The position numbers and the translations under genes are program-made. This document shows positions 4,980 through 12,349 of a DNA stretch of 15,938 bases, piece by piece; positions within the stretch are counted from its first letter, which is position 1; each line of letters begins with the position of its first letter. The notes below the pieces were generated by a model, which ran no database searches, was not told the origin of the DNA, and worked only from the letters and a program-made list of their open reading frames with translations. This stretch comes from Gammaproteobacteria bacterium. Lineage in GTDB: Bacteria > Pseudomonadota > Gammaproteobacteria > UBA4575. Location of the stretch: contig JANQKJ010000315.1 of the NCBI GenBank assembly GCA_028281205.1, forward strand, positions 1 through 15,938, written 5' to 3'.

Positions 4980-7889
4980 TTATTTCCTTTTAGTTTCACC
5001 ACGCGTCAAAATATCTTTTAACGAACGATTTAAGCCAACCGCTTTGTGCGTCTGATAACGCAAGGTATCTTTATTACCTTCCGAACCAGGTAATGGTTTT
5101 ATGGTTTCAAAGTTTGGCCATACGCCAATCTCACCTTTCTTCGCTGGATATACTTTGACTTGCAAGTCATACCACGCTGCCTGTCCAGTAATAGGATCCG
5201 AGTTAGTAATAGGCCGACCGGTATCTCCGCACGGAAGATGTTCATTAATCAAATGGTTCAACAAGAAACCTTGATTGGATTCATTCGCTTCAGGATCTAA
5301 ACCCCATGCACCCCTTTGTTTGCCAATCGCATTCCAAGTCCAGATAGTGCTTTCTTCTGTGCCTTCCATTAATTTTACTTGCACACGAATTCTGCCGGTT
5401 TTTGATTCAACCCAAATCCACGATAAATCTTCTATGCCCATTTCCTCCGCCTTTTGACGATTCATGTACATATAGTTTTGCGCAAGAATTTGTCTCAGCC
5501 ATGCATTTTGTGAATCCCAGGAGTGATACATCATCATCGGACGTTGAGTAATTGCATGAAATGGATACTCTTCAGGTGATGTACAACGTTGCTCCAAGGG
5601 AATGAAATACTCAGGCAATGGATCAAAGAAACGCGAGGTACGATATTGATCACGTTCATCTTTAGGTTGAGGGCCATCATACAAACCTAAACCAGCCAAA
5701 CGGAATTTCTGCAAAGTCTCAGAATACAGTTCCATTACTATAGGTTCTGAGCTGTTAATAAACCCTGCTTTGTTAGCAAACTCTAAATAGTCTTTATTAG
5801 CAAAGCGATAATAACGTTCATGTTTTGCTAAGCGATATTCAAAGAAACATTCATTTTCAATATATTTTTCCCACTGCTTAGGATTGGGTTCGCCTCGCAA
5901 TGCCTTGTCACCATTTTCACCGCGCCAACCTGCCAGGAAACCAATTCCCGGTGCTTTCTCATAATTAATAATAAAGTCTTTATAGTCTTTATATTTAGCC
6001 GAACCATCTTCATTAATAAAAGCAGGAAACTTTAAGCGTGATGCCATTTCCACCATCACTTCCTGCCAGGCTCTAACATCACTGGTTTTTTCAACTACAG
6101 GTGCACGTATTGCATCGCATACAGCATCAGGCTCAGAAATAGGACGGTCCAACATGGAGATGGTGTCGTATCGTTCTAAGTAAGTAGTATCCGGTAACAC
6201 TAAATCAGCAAACGCCACCATTTCAGAGTGGAATGCATCCACAATAGTTAAAAACGGCAGTTTGTATTCACCGTTCTCATCTTTTTCACGTAACAAGTCG
6301 CGGATCTTTCCCGTGTTCATGGACGAGTTCCAACTCATGTTGGCCATGAAGAAAATTAAAGTATCAATTGGATACGGATCGCCATTAACAGCATTGGTAA
6401 TCACCATATGCATCAAGCCATGGTTAGCAACCGGGGCTTCCCATGAATACGCTTTATCAATACGTAATGGGTTACCATCGTCGTCAATCACCAAGTCTTC
6501 CGGACACGTCGGGAATCCTAATGGTGGTCCATCTAAAGCTTCGCCAGGTGCTTTTGGTTTAGCCGGCTTAATCGGTGGGCACACATGTTTAGGGTAAGGT
6601 GGTTTTGCCAAGTGTCCACCAGGTACATCGACACTGCCTAATAACACTTGTAACAAGTGAATAGCGCGACATGCCTGGAAACCGTTGGAATGTGCAGAAA
6701 TACCACGCATGGCATGCATTGATACTGGGCGACCGATGAAGCTATCATGTTTGCGTCCTGCCCAGTCTGTCCACTCGGTTTTAATTTCAATGCTTTCTTC
6801 AAACGCAACATGTGCCATTTCCATTGCCAGACGTTCAATCATGTCGGCAGGCACACCGCATACTTTGGTTGCATTCTCTGGTGCGTATTCATCTGCCAAA
6901 TAGCGTTCCGCCAATATAGTAAATGCAGTTTTGACGGTAATACCTTCAGGTGTTTGGTACTCGCCAAATAGTGCTGGTTTAATCTCAGCTAACGTTGCAT
7001 CAACAAAAGTTTCTTTCTCTAAGTCCCAGGCAAGCGGTTTACCTTCTTGATTGCGATAAATAAGCCCGTCACCTTTTTCCAAAGGTGTGTGCACTACAAG
7101 ATGTGTTGAATTGGTATAGCGAACAATGTATTCCCAATCGAATAAATCATTTTTCAACAACACATGCACCATAGATAGTGCCAACATCGCATCAGTACCG
7201 GGTTTGACAGGCACCCACTCATCTGCAATCGCCTGGTATCCGGTACGCACAGGGTTAATCGAAACAAACTTGGCGCCACGGCGTTTTAATTTTTCTAAGC
7301 CAATTTTAATTGGGTTAGATGAATGATCTTCCGCAACACCCCATAGCATGAAGTATTTGGTTCTATCCCAATCTGGGTCACCGAACTCCCAGAATGCATG
7401 GCCAATTGTGTAAAGGCCGGCAGCAGCCATATTGACTGAACAAAATCCACCGTGTGCTGCCCAGTTAATGGTGCCAAACTGCTGTGCCCAAAAACCTGTA
7501 AGTGCCTGCATTTGATCGCGACCGGTAAAAAATGCCAGTTTCTTTGGGTCGGTTTCACGGATTTTGCGTAAACGTTCCGTCAGATAATCTAGAGCTGTCT
7601 CCCAACTCACGGGCTCGAAATCACCTTCACCGCGCTCACTGCCTTCACGACGCATTAGTGGTTGAGTGAGTTTAGCGGGCGAGTTCTGTTTCATAATGCC
7701 CGCATTGCCTTTGGCACATAACACCCCTTTATTAATCGGGTGATTTTTATTGCCTTGAATAAAACGGACTTGGTTACCTTCGACAGTCACCTTAATGCCA
7801 CAGCGGCACGCACACATATAACAGGTGGTGTATTTGTGCTCTTGATTACCGTGGTCTTCGAATTGGGGTAAATTTGCGGGCACCGTCAT
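4980..7889 (-). CDS. soeA: Sulfite dehydrogenase molybdopterin subunit SoeA
   Basis: This 969-residue enzyme is of the DMSO-reductase superfamily. In the SoeABC complex the subunit oxidises sulfite to sulfate in the cytoplasm. At the N terminus, C23, C26, C30 and C58 follow the CxxCxxxC-x27-C pattern for the proximal [4Fe-4S] cluster. C150 in HGGFCSVNM lies where the family has its molybdenum ligand. The bis-MGD binding region continues to the end (molydopterin-binding C-terminal domain with GRPITNSDP near 890-915). It has no twin-arginine signal, unlike DmsA, PhsA or TtrA, and its length is close to that of known SoeA (about 970). The gene leads soeABC. Upstream lie a perfect inverted repeat and an element shared with the yeiH operon. 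The ribosome binding site is weak (AAAGGA directly against the ATG). A tetrathionate or polysulfide role is less likely given the missing Tat signal. Confidence 0.86.
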   Translation of the reverse strand: MTVPANLPQFEDHGNQEHKYTTCYMCACRCGIKVTVEGNQVRFIQGNKNHPINKGVLCAKGNAGIMKQNSPAKLTQPLMRREGSERGEGDFEPVSWETALDYLTERLRKIRETDPKKLAFFTGRDQMQALTGFWAQQFGTINWAAHGGFCSVNMAAAGLYTIGHAFWEFGDPDWDRTKYFMLWGVAEDHSSNPIKIGLEKLKRRGAKFVSINPVRTGYQAIADEWVPVKPGTDAMLALSMVHVLLKNDLFDWEYIVRYTNSTHLVVHTPLEKGDGLIYRNQEGKPLAWDLEKETFVDATLAEIKPALFGEYQTPEGITVKTAFTILAERYLADEYAPENATKVCGVPADMIERLAMEMAHVAFEESIEIKTEWTDWAGRKHDSFIGRPVSMHAMRGISAHSNGFQACRAIHLLQVLLGSVDVPGGHLAKPPYPKHVCPPIKPAKPKAPGEALDGPPLGFPTCPEDLVIDDDGNPLRIDKAYSWEAPVANHGLMHMVITNAVNGDPYPIDTLIFFMANMSWNSSMNTGKIRDLLREKDENGEYKLPFLTIVDAFHSEMVAFADLVLPDTTYLERYDTISMLDRPISEPDAVCDAIRAPVVEKTSDVRAWQEVMVEMASRLKFPAFINEDGSAKYKDYKDFIINYEKAPGIGFLAGWRGENGDKALRGEPNPKQWEKYIENECFFEYRLAKHERYYRFANKDYLEFANKAGFINSSEPIVMELYSETLQKFRLAGLGLYDGPQPKDERDQYRTSRFFDPLPEYFIPLEQRCTSPEEYPFHAITQRPMMMYHSWDSQNAWLRQILAQNYMYMNRQKAEEMGIEDLSWIWVESKTGRIRVQVKLMEGTEESTIWTWNAIGKQRGAWGLDPEANESNQGFLLNHLINEHLPCGDTGRPITNSDPITGQAAWYDLQVKVYPAKKGEIGVWPNFETIKPLPGSEGNKDTLRYQTHKAVGLNRSLKDILTRGETKRK

Positions 7890-7948
7890 TCCTTTGCTGG
7901 CGATAAAAATATTGCATTATTTATAATAAACTTATTTTATGTAAGTAA

Positions 7949-7972
7949 ATAAGTATTATTTAATATACTTAT
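7949..7972. promoter_or_regulatory. Inverted repeat upstream of soeA (operator candidate)
   Basis: The arms ATAAGTAT (7949-7956) and ATACTTAT (7965-7972) are perfectly complementary with an eight-base A/T spacer, giving 16 bases centre to centre, which suits a dimeric regulator. It lies 60-83 bases before the soeA start and overlaps the element shared with the yeiH operon. Because the region is A/T-rich, chance cannot be ruled out. Confidence 0.45.
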
Positions 7973-7974
7973 AC
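7956..7974. promoter_or_regulatory. Element shared with the yeiH operon, soeA copy
   Basis: TTATTTAATATACTTATAC here agrees at 17 of 19 positions with TTATTTAGTATGCTTATAC upstream of yeiH. Both copies have the same orientation relative to their minus-strand operons. The 3' part contains -10-like sequences on both strands (for example TATACT on the plus strand), so it may be a promoter core, an operator, or both. Confidence 0.45.
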
Positions 7975-8019
7975 ACTAGCGTTTAATGTTTCCTCTTCGC
8001 AAATTGAATTTCCTAATGC

Positions 8020-8040
8020 CCCCATAGCGCTGGGGATTTT
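8020..8040 (+). terminator. GC-rich hairpin with T-tail in the soeA/DUF4126 divergent gap
   Basis: CCCCA (8020-8024) pairs with TGGGG (8031-8035) around a TAGCGC loop and is followed by ATTTT. It looks like a small intrinsic terminator for plus-strand transcripts, although no annotated gene ends there. It could end a short RNA or act as a leader attenuator for the DUF4126 gene. The rest of the 290-base gap is A/T-rich with no open frame of note. Confidence 0.4.
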
Positions 8041-8179
8041 GCACTAAAACGGTTAGTTACTGTCTATTAAGTGCATTCAAATCACTTCAACTGATTGATA
8101 TATATACAAATATTGCACCACTCGCGTTTTTAATAGTCATAAGGTAATGTGAATAAAATGACAACAGGAGAGACCCTCG

Positions 8180-8860
8180 ATGGAAGCATATGAAGGCTTA
8201 ATTCAGACTATTGCTTTAACCATGGGTGTGGCGTGGGCCAGTGGCATCAACTTATATGCGACCTTGGTAGCTTTGGGCGTGATGAGCAATATGGGTTATG
8301 TAGAACTACCTCCTGACTTACAAGTCGTTGGTGATCCATTAGTAATCGCTGCGGCAGGATTTATGTACTTTGTTGAATTTTTTGCGGACAAAGTCCCCGG
8401 TGTCGACACTGGCTGGGATACGCTGCATACATTAGTCCGCATCCCCGCGGGCGCATTATTGGCTGCAGGTGCAGTCGGTGAAGTTGGTGCTGCGGCTGAA
8501 ATTGCGGCTGCCATTGTTGGTGGTTCGATTGCCGCAGGAACTCATTTCACTAAAGCAGGTACGCGTGTGATGATTAACACTTCACCCGAACCTTTTTCTA
8601 ATTGGACTGCTTCAATTACCGAAGATCTGGCTGTGTTTGCAGGCTTATGGGCTGCACTACAACATCCGATCTTTTTCTTAGTTTTGTTAGTAATCTTTAT
8701 AGTGCTAATGATTTGGTTATTACCCAAATTATTCCGTGCTATTAAAAAGGTCATAGGTTTCTTTATTAATTTCTTCTCAGGTAAAAAGGAAGCTCAGCCC
8801 GAGATTAAATCAGAACTCAAACCCGATCCTCCTGAGCCCCCCAGCTTAAGTCAGCAGTAG
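8180..8860 (+). CDS. DUF4126 domain membrane protein
   Basis: This 226-residue protein has the DUF4126 domain. The N-terminal part reads GVAWASGINLYATLVALGVM (residues about 17-36), with the conserved SGINLYAT signature, and is followed by glycine/alanine-rich helices around residues 90-125. Residues 155-185 form a strong hydrophobic pair of segments, after which comes a basic stretch and a proline-rich charged tail (PEIKSELKPDPPEPP). The family is an inner-membrane protein group of unknown function. AGGAGA at 8166-8171 precedes the ATG by eight bases, supporting this start. It is divergent from soeABC and separated by 290 bases. The next gene, ferredoxin-NADP reductase, is 120 bases downstream on the same strand, so co-transcription is possible but not certain. 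No role can be assigned. Confidence 0.85.
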   Translation: MEAYEGLIQTIALTMGVAWASGINLYATLVALGVMSNMGYVELPPDLQVVGDPLVIAAAGFMYFVEFFADKVPGVDTGWDTLHTLVRIPAGALLAAGAVGEVGAAAEIAAAIVGGSIAAGTHFTKAGTRVMINTSPEPFSNWTASITEDLAVFAGLWAALQHPIFFLVLLVIFIVLMIWLLPKLFRAIKKVIGFFINFFSGKKEAQPEIKSELKPDPPEPPSLSQQ

Positions 8861-8980
8861 CTGACATAACGCTTGTACTAATGGGGTGTTTGACCCTACT
8901 ACTTACTAGCTGTTCAAAAACCATAACTGGCTGGGTAAACTAGCCGACCTTCTTAAACAAGGATTGTAAAGGCCAACGTT

Positions 8981-9730
8981 ATGTCAAACTCAAACTGGGT
9001 AGACGCAAAAGTTATCGAGAATATTCACTGGACAGATGCTCTCTATTCTCTAAAAGTAGAAGGAGATATCGGTGCATATGAAGCCGGACAGTTTGGACGC
9101 TTGGGTTTAATGATCGATGATAATATTATTGGCCGGCCTTATTCATTTGTTAGTGCACCGCACGAAGACTTTTATGAGTTCTACTCTATTAATGTTCCAG
9201 AAGGATTGCTTTCACCTAAGCTTGCGGAACTAAAAGCTGGCGATCATGTTTACCTGGGCAAAAAAGCTAATGGCTTTTTAGTACTAAATGAAATACCCGA
9301 AAGTGAAGACTTATGGATGATTTCAACCGGCACCGGTATTGGCCCTTTCCTGTCTATCGTAAAAACACAAGAACCCTGGAAGCGGTTTAAAAAAGTAGTG
9401 CTCATTCATGCCGTACGCCATGCCAAAGAACTTACCTATCGTGAATTAATTGATCAAATAAAAGCACAACACCCCGACCAGTTTGAATACGTGCCTTTTG
9501 TAAGCCGGGAAGAAACTGATTTTGCCTTACCAGGTCGCATCCCTAAAGCATTAGACAACGGCACACTTGAAGAGCGAATTAATTTAAAAATCGAAAACGG
9601 TAAATCACAAATTATGTTATGCGGTAATCCAGACATGGTTAAAGATGTACGCGAAACATTAGAAAAACGTGGCCTTACCAAAAACCTGCGCCGCACTCCA
9701 GGCAATATTAGCACTGAAAATTACTGGTAG
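8981..9730 (+). CDS. fpr: Ferredoxin-NADP reductase
   Basis: This 249-residue flavoprotein of the bacterial subclass-I ferredoxin/flavodoxin-NADP reductases shuttles electrons between NADPH and ferredoxin or flavodoxin, using FAD. The FAD-binding motif RPYS is at about residues 52-55. The NADP-binding STGTGIGPF motif lies near 115-123, CGNPDMVKDV near 214-223, and the C terminus ends in ENYW, the aromatic-ending tail that stacks on the flavin in bacterial Fpr. The length matches the family (about 248-258). A TAAAGG sequence lies roughly nine bases before the ATG. A soluble Rieske ferredoxin and many Fe-S proteins are encoded in this window, but no dedicated partner is adjacent. In gammaproteobacteria Fpr commonly aids Fe-S assembly and oxidative-stress recovery; that role here is inferred. 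Confidence 0.93.
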   Translation: MSNSNWVDAKVIENIHWTDALYSLKVEGDIGAYEAGQFGRLGLMIDDNIIGRPYSFVSAPHEDFYEFYSINVPEGLLSPKLAELKAGDHVYLGKKANGFLVLNEIPESEDLWMISTGTGIGPFLSIVKTQEPWKRFKKVVLIHAVRHAKELTYRELIDQIKAQHPDQFEYVPFVSREETDFALPGRIPKALDNGTLEERINLKIENGKSQIMLCGNPDMVKDVRETLEKRGLTKNLRRTPGNISTENYW

Positions 9731-9790
9731 TTTCGATACTAAACTACTTGCTATGCTAGGCAGCGTGACTATTAATGTAACACCCTGACG

Positions 9791-10402
9791 ATGCCTGATC
9801 TTAATTATATTCACGGCCAAACAATCCAGGTCTATGAGAAACATGCCTGTACCTGGGATCAACAGCGCCCACGTATTTTCTTTGAACAACCATGGCTGGA
9901 TAAATTCATCAAACTGTTACCTGCAAACGGTCAAGTCTTGGATGTAGGCTGCGGTACTGGTAAACCGATTACAGAGTACCTACTCAAACACAGTTTTCAA
10001 TTAACTGGTATTGATGCTGCAAGCAAAATGCTGGAGATTGCCAAGTCACGTTTCCCACAAGCCATTTGGATAAACATGGATATGCGCGAACTAAACCTGA
10101 CTAACAAGTTTGACGGCATTATTAGTTGGGATGGTTTTTTTCATTTAAACCAACAAGAACAAAGGCAAGTATTATCGCTATTTGCAAAGCATTTAAGCCC
10201 TAATGGTGTTCTTCTGTTAACCATCGGACACCAAGCCGGCGAAGTCACTGGTAATGTAGGTGGCGAGGAAGTTTATCATTCCAGCCTAGCTACCAGTGAA
10301 TACCAATCTATTTTAAATTCCCTCAAATTCAATCAAATTGAAATTGTTTTGGAGGATGAAAGCTGTGGCTTGCACTCCATTCTGTTAGCAAAAAGAACTT
10401 AG
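9791..10402 (+). CDS. Class I SAM-dependent methyltransferase
   Basis: This 203-residue soluble protein has the Rossmann-like methyltransferase fold. Motif I, VLDVGCGTGKP, is at about residues 49-59 and binds S-adenosylmethionine. TGIDAASKMLEIAK (about 74-87) is motif II with the acidic residue for the ribose. WINMDMREL and the FDGIISWDGFFHL region form motifs III-IV. Its beginning, TIQVYEKHACTWDQQRP, resembles the small standalone methyltransferases that act on small molecules. The substrate cannot be read. The ATG at 9791 has no clear Shine-Dalgarno, but the N terminus fits the family. It lies 60 bases after fpr on the same strand. A hairpin with a short T-tract follows 110 bases downstream. 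Confidence 0.85.
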   Translation: MPDLNYIHGQTIQVYEKHACTWDQQRPRIFFEQPWLDKFIKLLPANGQVLDVGCGTGKPITEYLLKHSFQLTGIDAASKMLEIAKSRFPQAIWINMDMRELNLTNKFDGIISWDGFFHLNQQEQRQVLSLFAKHLSPNGVLLLTIGHQAGEVTGNVGGEEVYHSSLATSEYQSILNSLKFNQIEIVLEDESCGLHSILLAKRT

Positions 10403-10513
10403 TCAGCAAGACATGACTCTAATTTTTTGTGCTGCGTTATATGCACAACAAAAACCTATTGAGCCATAAATTGATCTGCCACTAACCGCGGGCTTCACGT
10501 TATGAAATGAGCT

Positions 10514-10533
10514 CTGCAAATTTTTGCAGTTTT
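10514..10533 (+). terminator. Candidate intrinsic terminator after the methyltransferase gene
   Basis: CTGCAAA (10514-10520) and TTTGCAG (10523-10529) are perfectly complementary around TT, and TTTT follows. The stem is short with only three G:C pairs. It is the best plus-strand terminator candidate in the 195-base gap, which otherwise contains only a TTGTGC/GCACAA stem (10427-10448) without a T-tract and A/T-rich spacer. Confidence 0.45.
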
Positions 10534-10597
10534 CACGCAAGCTACTCTCTTAAGCTTATTAGATTAAGATCGTATTTATGTGCAGTTAATAACAAGC

Positions 10598-11098
10598 TTA
10601 ATGGTCCTTTAGCTGCCTGGGAGTAATATATTTTGTTGTGCTGCCGGAATCGCAGCTGACTGCTTGCCAATCATCGACATCAAAATGAATAGAATAAACT
10701 CCACAAGTGGGCAAGTTTTGCAGGTAATCACCTGAAAGGTAGTAACTAAGCTCAGTCAGGCCTGGGTTATGGCCGATCAATGCTACATTATTAAATTCGT
10801 TATCAATGTTTTCAACAAACCCAAATAATGTTGAACGGCTTGCCAGGTACAAAGCATCAATATATTGAATGTTGTCGCTTGGAATTTCCAAATAACGATT
10901 AAGCTCTTCCAGCGTGACTCTTGCGCGTCTTGCAGTACTACAAAATACTTGCTCAAGCAGATAATTATTTGCCTGCAGATACTCGCCAATTAATTTTGCA
11001 TCGGCATAGCCACGCTTATTTAAACCTCGATCAAAATCAGCACACTCATTGGACCAGTCAGATTTTGCATGGCGGATGATATGTAGGCTTTTGCTCAT
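10598..11098 (-). CDS. sixA: SixA-type histidine phosphatase
   Basis: This 166-residue member of the histidine phosphatase branch resembles SixA, which removes phosphate from phosphohistidine on signalling proteins such as histidine phosphotransfer domains or PTSNtr components. The catalytic core is RHAKSDW at residues 9-15 (R9, H10 nucleophile), and the second histidine is in LIGHNPGL near residue 112-119. The conserved FDRGLNKRGYADA stretch around 22-34 and the STARRARVT region near 54-62 are as expected. The length (about 160) and the absence of a signal peptide fit. It stands alone on the minus strand, between a methyltransferase and a divergent DUF3617 gene. Its target kinase or phosphotransferase is not in view. 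AAGGAAA lies about 16 bases from the ATG, so the ribosome binding site is weak. Confidence 0.9.
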   Translation of the reverse strand: MSKSLHIIRHAKSDWSNECADFDRGLNKRGYADAKLIGEYLQANNYLLEQVFCSTARRARVTLEELNRYLEIPSDNIQYIDALYLASRSTLFGFVENIDNEFNNVALIGHNPGLTELSYYLSGDYLQNLPTCGVYSIHFDVDDWQAVSCDSGSTTKYITPRQLKDH

Positions 11099-11130
11099 AT
11101 GACTAAAAATAATTTCCTTACATGTTTTGT

Positions 11131-11146
11131 CTATAAATGTTTATAG
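11131..11146. promoter_or_regulatory. Palindrome between sixA and DUF3617 gene
   Basis: CTATAAATGTTTATAG is a 16-base inverted repeat: seven-base arms CTATAAA and TTTATAG with TG in the middle. It lies in the 108-base divergent gap, 33 bases before the sixA start and 60 bases before the DUF3617 start, where a regulator serving either or both genes could bind. A plus-strand TAGAAT (11163-11168) is a possible -10. Function is inferred. Confidence 0.35.
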
Positions 11147-11206
11147 CCGCAATCAGAACCTGTAGAATAAAGCGTTTAAAATCGACTATTTCTAAGGCAC
11201 TATTAT

Positions 11207-11632
11207 ATGCGCATTCAAGGCTTATTCACGTTAGGTTTATGTTCTTTGTTGTTGTCCAGTAGCGCCATAGCTGCAGAAACAATTTCTATTGATCCTGGCA
11301 TGTGGGAAATGACCACTAAAATGACTACACCCATGTCTCCACAACCACGTGTTGAAACCAGCCAGCAATGCATGACTGATGCTGAAATAGGCCCGGATCA
11401 TTTGGTTCCCGATGATGGTGGCGACTGTACAATTACTGAAAGTACAGTTAGCGGTAACTCAATGAACTGGTCCATGCAATGCAGCTCACCAGGTGGGGTA
11501 ATGACGGGTGGCGGCAGTTTTACTTCCAAGGGTGATTCAGGTTTTGGCAATATGTCCATGAACATGAGCATCGAAGGGCAGTCATTTAATATGAAAATGG
11601 AGTGGGAAGGGAAAAGAACCGGTTCTTGCTAA
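11207..11632 (+). CDS. Secreted DUF3617 domain protein
   Basis: This 141-residue protein starts with a clear Sec signal peptide of about 22 residues (positive R2, hydrophobic core LFTLGLCSLLLSS, AIAA cleavage site). The mature part begins ETISIDPGMWEMTTKM, the DUF3617 opening with its G-x-W-E pattern. It contains four cysteines in the mature chain (about C55, C74, C92 and the final residue C141) that may form two disulfides in the periplasm. Methionine- and serine-rich runs (SMNMSIEGQSFNMKMEWEG) are typical of this small beta-rich family, whose function is unknown. TAAGG lies about ten bases before the ATG. It is followed 98 bases later by the Fae-like gene on the same strand, with a candidate terminator between them, so I do not call an operon. 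Confidence 0.88.
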   Translation: MRIQGLFTLGLCSLLLSSSAIAAETISIDPGMWEMTTKMTTPMSPQPRVETSQQCMTDAEIGPDHLVPDDGGDCTITESTVSGNSMNWSMQCSSPGGVMTGGGSFTSKGDSGFGNMSMNMSIEGQSFNMKMEWEGKRTGSC

Positions 11633-11669
11633 CACCAAGCTATTTTAATTAAAACAAATTCAACTCATG

Positions 11670-11698
11670 CAGCGGCACTATGTCTGCTGTTTTCTTTT
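11670..11698 (+). terminator. Candidate terminator between DUF3617 and fae-like genes
   Basis: CAGCGG (11670-11675) pairs with CTGCTG (11684-11689, one G:T pair) around an eight-base loop, followed by TTTTCTTTT. This supports separate transcription of the following gene. The same bases also contain GG and GC ten apart (CGGCAC..CTGCT), a weak sigma-54-like pattern with several mismatches, which I consider less likely. Confidence 0.45.
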
Positions 11699-11730
11699 AT
11701 AGCAATCTTTATTTAAGGAGAAAATAAATC

Positions 11731-12279
11731 ATGTCGGAACGAATTGTTATGCGTGTGGGAGAGTCACTTATTGCTGGCGGGCCTCCTGGCACTGCTGCCG
11801 AACCAGAAGTGATTATTGGTGAACTTGATGGCCCGGTAGGAACCGCCTTTGCTACCTTACTTGGCGATCAAGTCAAAGGCCATTCACGCGTACTCGCGAT
11901 CATGAACACTGATATTCAAGTCAGGCCTTCTACTTTAATGGTCAGCAAAGTAACTGTTAAAGACGAACGTTATACAAATATTTTAATGGGTACTGTTCAA
12001 GGCGCAATTGCTAATGGTGTACTAGATGCAGTACGCAATGGCGATATTCCAAAAGAGAAAGCCAATGACTTGGGAATTATTGTTTCGGTTTGGTTAAACC
12101 CTATGGTAGCTAAAGCGGATGATCTGGATCATAAGATTCTATTTGATATTCACCGCAAGGCGATGGCAAGTGCAATTCATAAAGCCATGAACAATGAGCC
12201 TGATATTGACTGGTTACTAGAAAACCAAGAAGAAATCACTCACAAATATTACCAAATGGGATTAGACGGAAAAATTTGA
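11731..12279 (+). CDS. Divergent formaldehyde-activating enzyme (Fae) homologue
   Basis: This 182-residue member of the Fae family shows the family fold throughout: VGESL at 9-13, IIGELDGPVGTAFA near 28-41, KGHSRVLAI near 49-57, PSTLMVSKVTVK near 66-77, and GTVQ (Q90) where Fae has GPAQ. Canonical Fae condenses formaldehyde with tetrahydromethanopterin. Here the HxDxIIG active-site segment is replaced by EPEVIIG, so the general acid/base histidine aligns with E24 and the aspartate with E26. The later VFIH stretch reads VWLN. It also carries a C-terminal extension (about 158-182). It is thus likely one of the Fae-like paralogues of unclear activity, not a proven formaldehyde enzyme. AAGGAG at 11715-11720 supports the start. 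No H4MPT-pathway gene is beside it. A strong hairpin follows the stop. Confidence 0.85.
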   Translation: MSERIVMRVGESLIAGGPPGTAAEPEVIIGELDGPVGTAFATLLGDQVKGHSRVLAIMNTDIQVRPSTLMVSKVTVKDERYTNILMGTVQGAIANGVLDAVRNGDIPKEKANDLGIIVSVWLNPMVAKADDLDHKILFDIHRKAMASAIHKAMNNEPDIDWLLENQEEITHKYYQMGLDGKI

Positions 12280-12291
12280 TTCTAGTTTTAT

Positions 12292-12327
12292 TTTCGAGAT
12301 AGCCAAAAAATAATGGCTATCTCGAAA
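12292..12327. terminator. Long perfect hairpin between convergent genes
   Basis: TTTCGAGATAGCCA (12292-12305) and TGGCTATCTCGAAA (12314-12327) form a 14-base-pair perfect stem around an A-rich eight-base loop. It lies between the stop of the fae-like gene and the end of the minus-strand operon, the usual place for a bidirectional terminator. Neither strand shows a long T-tract after it, so it may work mainly as a 3' RNA-stabilising structure. Confidence 0.7.
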
Positions 12328-12349
12328 TTCCCTCAATCTTTACTAACCA

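Noticed and set aside
3321..7889. Reading the operon as dmsABC (DMSO reductase)
   Set aside because: The catalytic subunit has no Tat signal and the subunit lengths match SoeABC; the exporter and general setting favour sulfite oxidation. Not fully excluded without a tree.
8881..8943. Twenty-codon frame reading MGCLTLLLTSCSKTITGWVN, with a lipobox-like LLTSC, between the DUF4126 gene and fpr
   Set aside because: It has no ribosome binding site, no positive residues before the hydrophobic run, and too short a signal region; upstream in-frame bases offer no better start. Probably chance.
10427..10448. TTGTGC/GCACAA stem after the methyltransferase gene as a terminator
   Set aside because: The T-run lies before the stem and A-run after it, so neither strand gives a stem followed by Ts; the CTGCAAA stem further down is a better candidate.
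11672..11688. Sigma-54-like CGGCACTATGTCTGCT upstream of the fae-like gene
   Set aside because: The GG and GC spacing is right, but several consensus bases are wrong, and the same bases form a plausible terminator with a T-rich tail.
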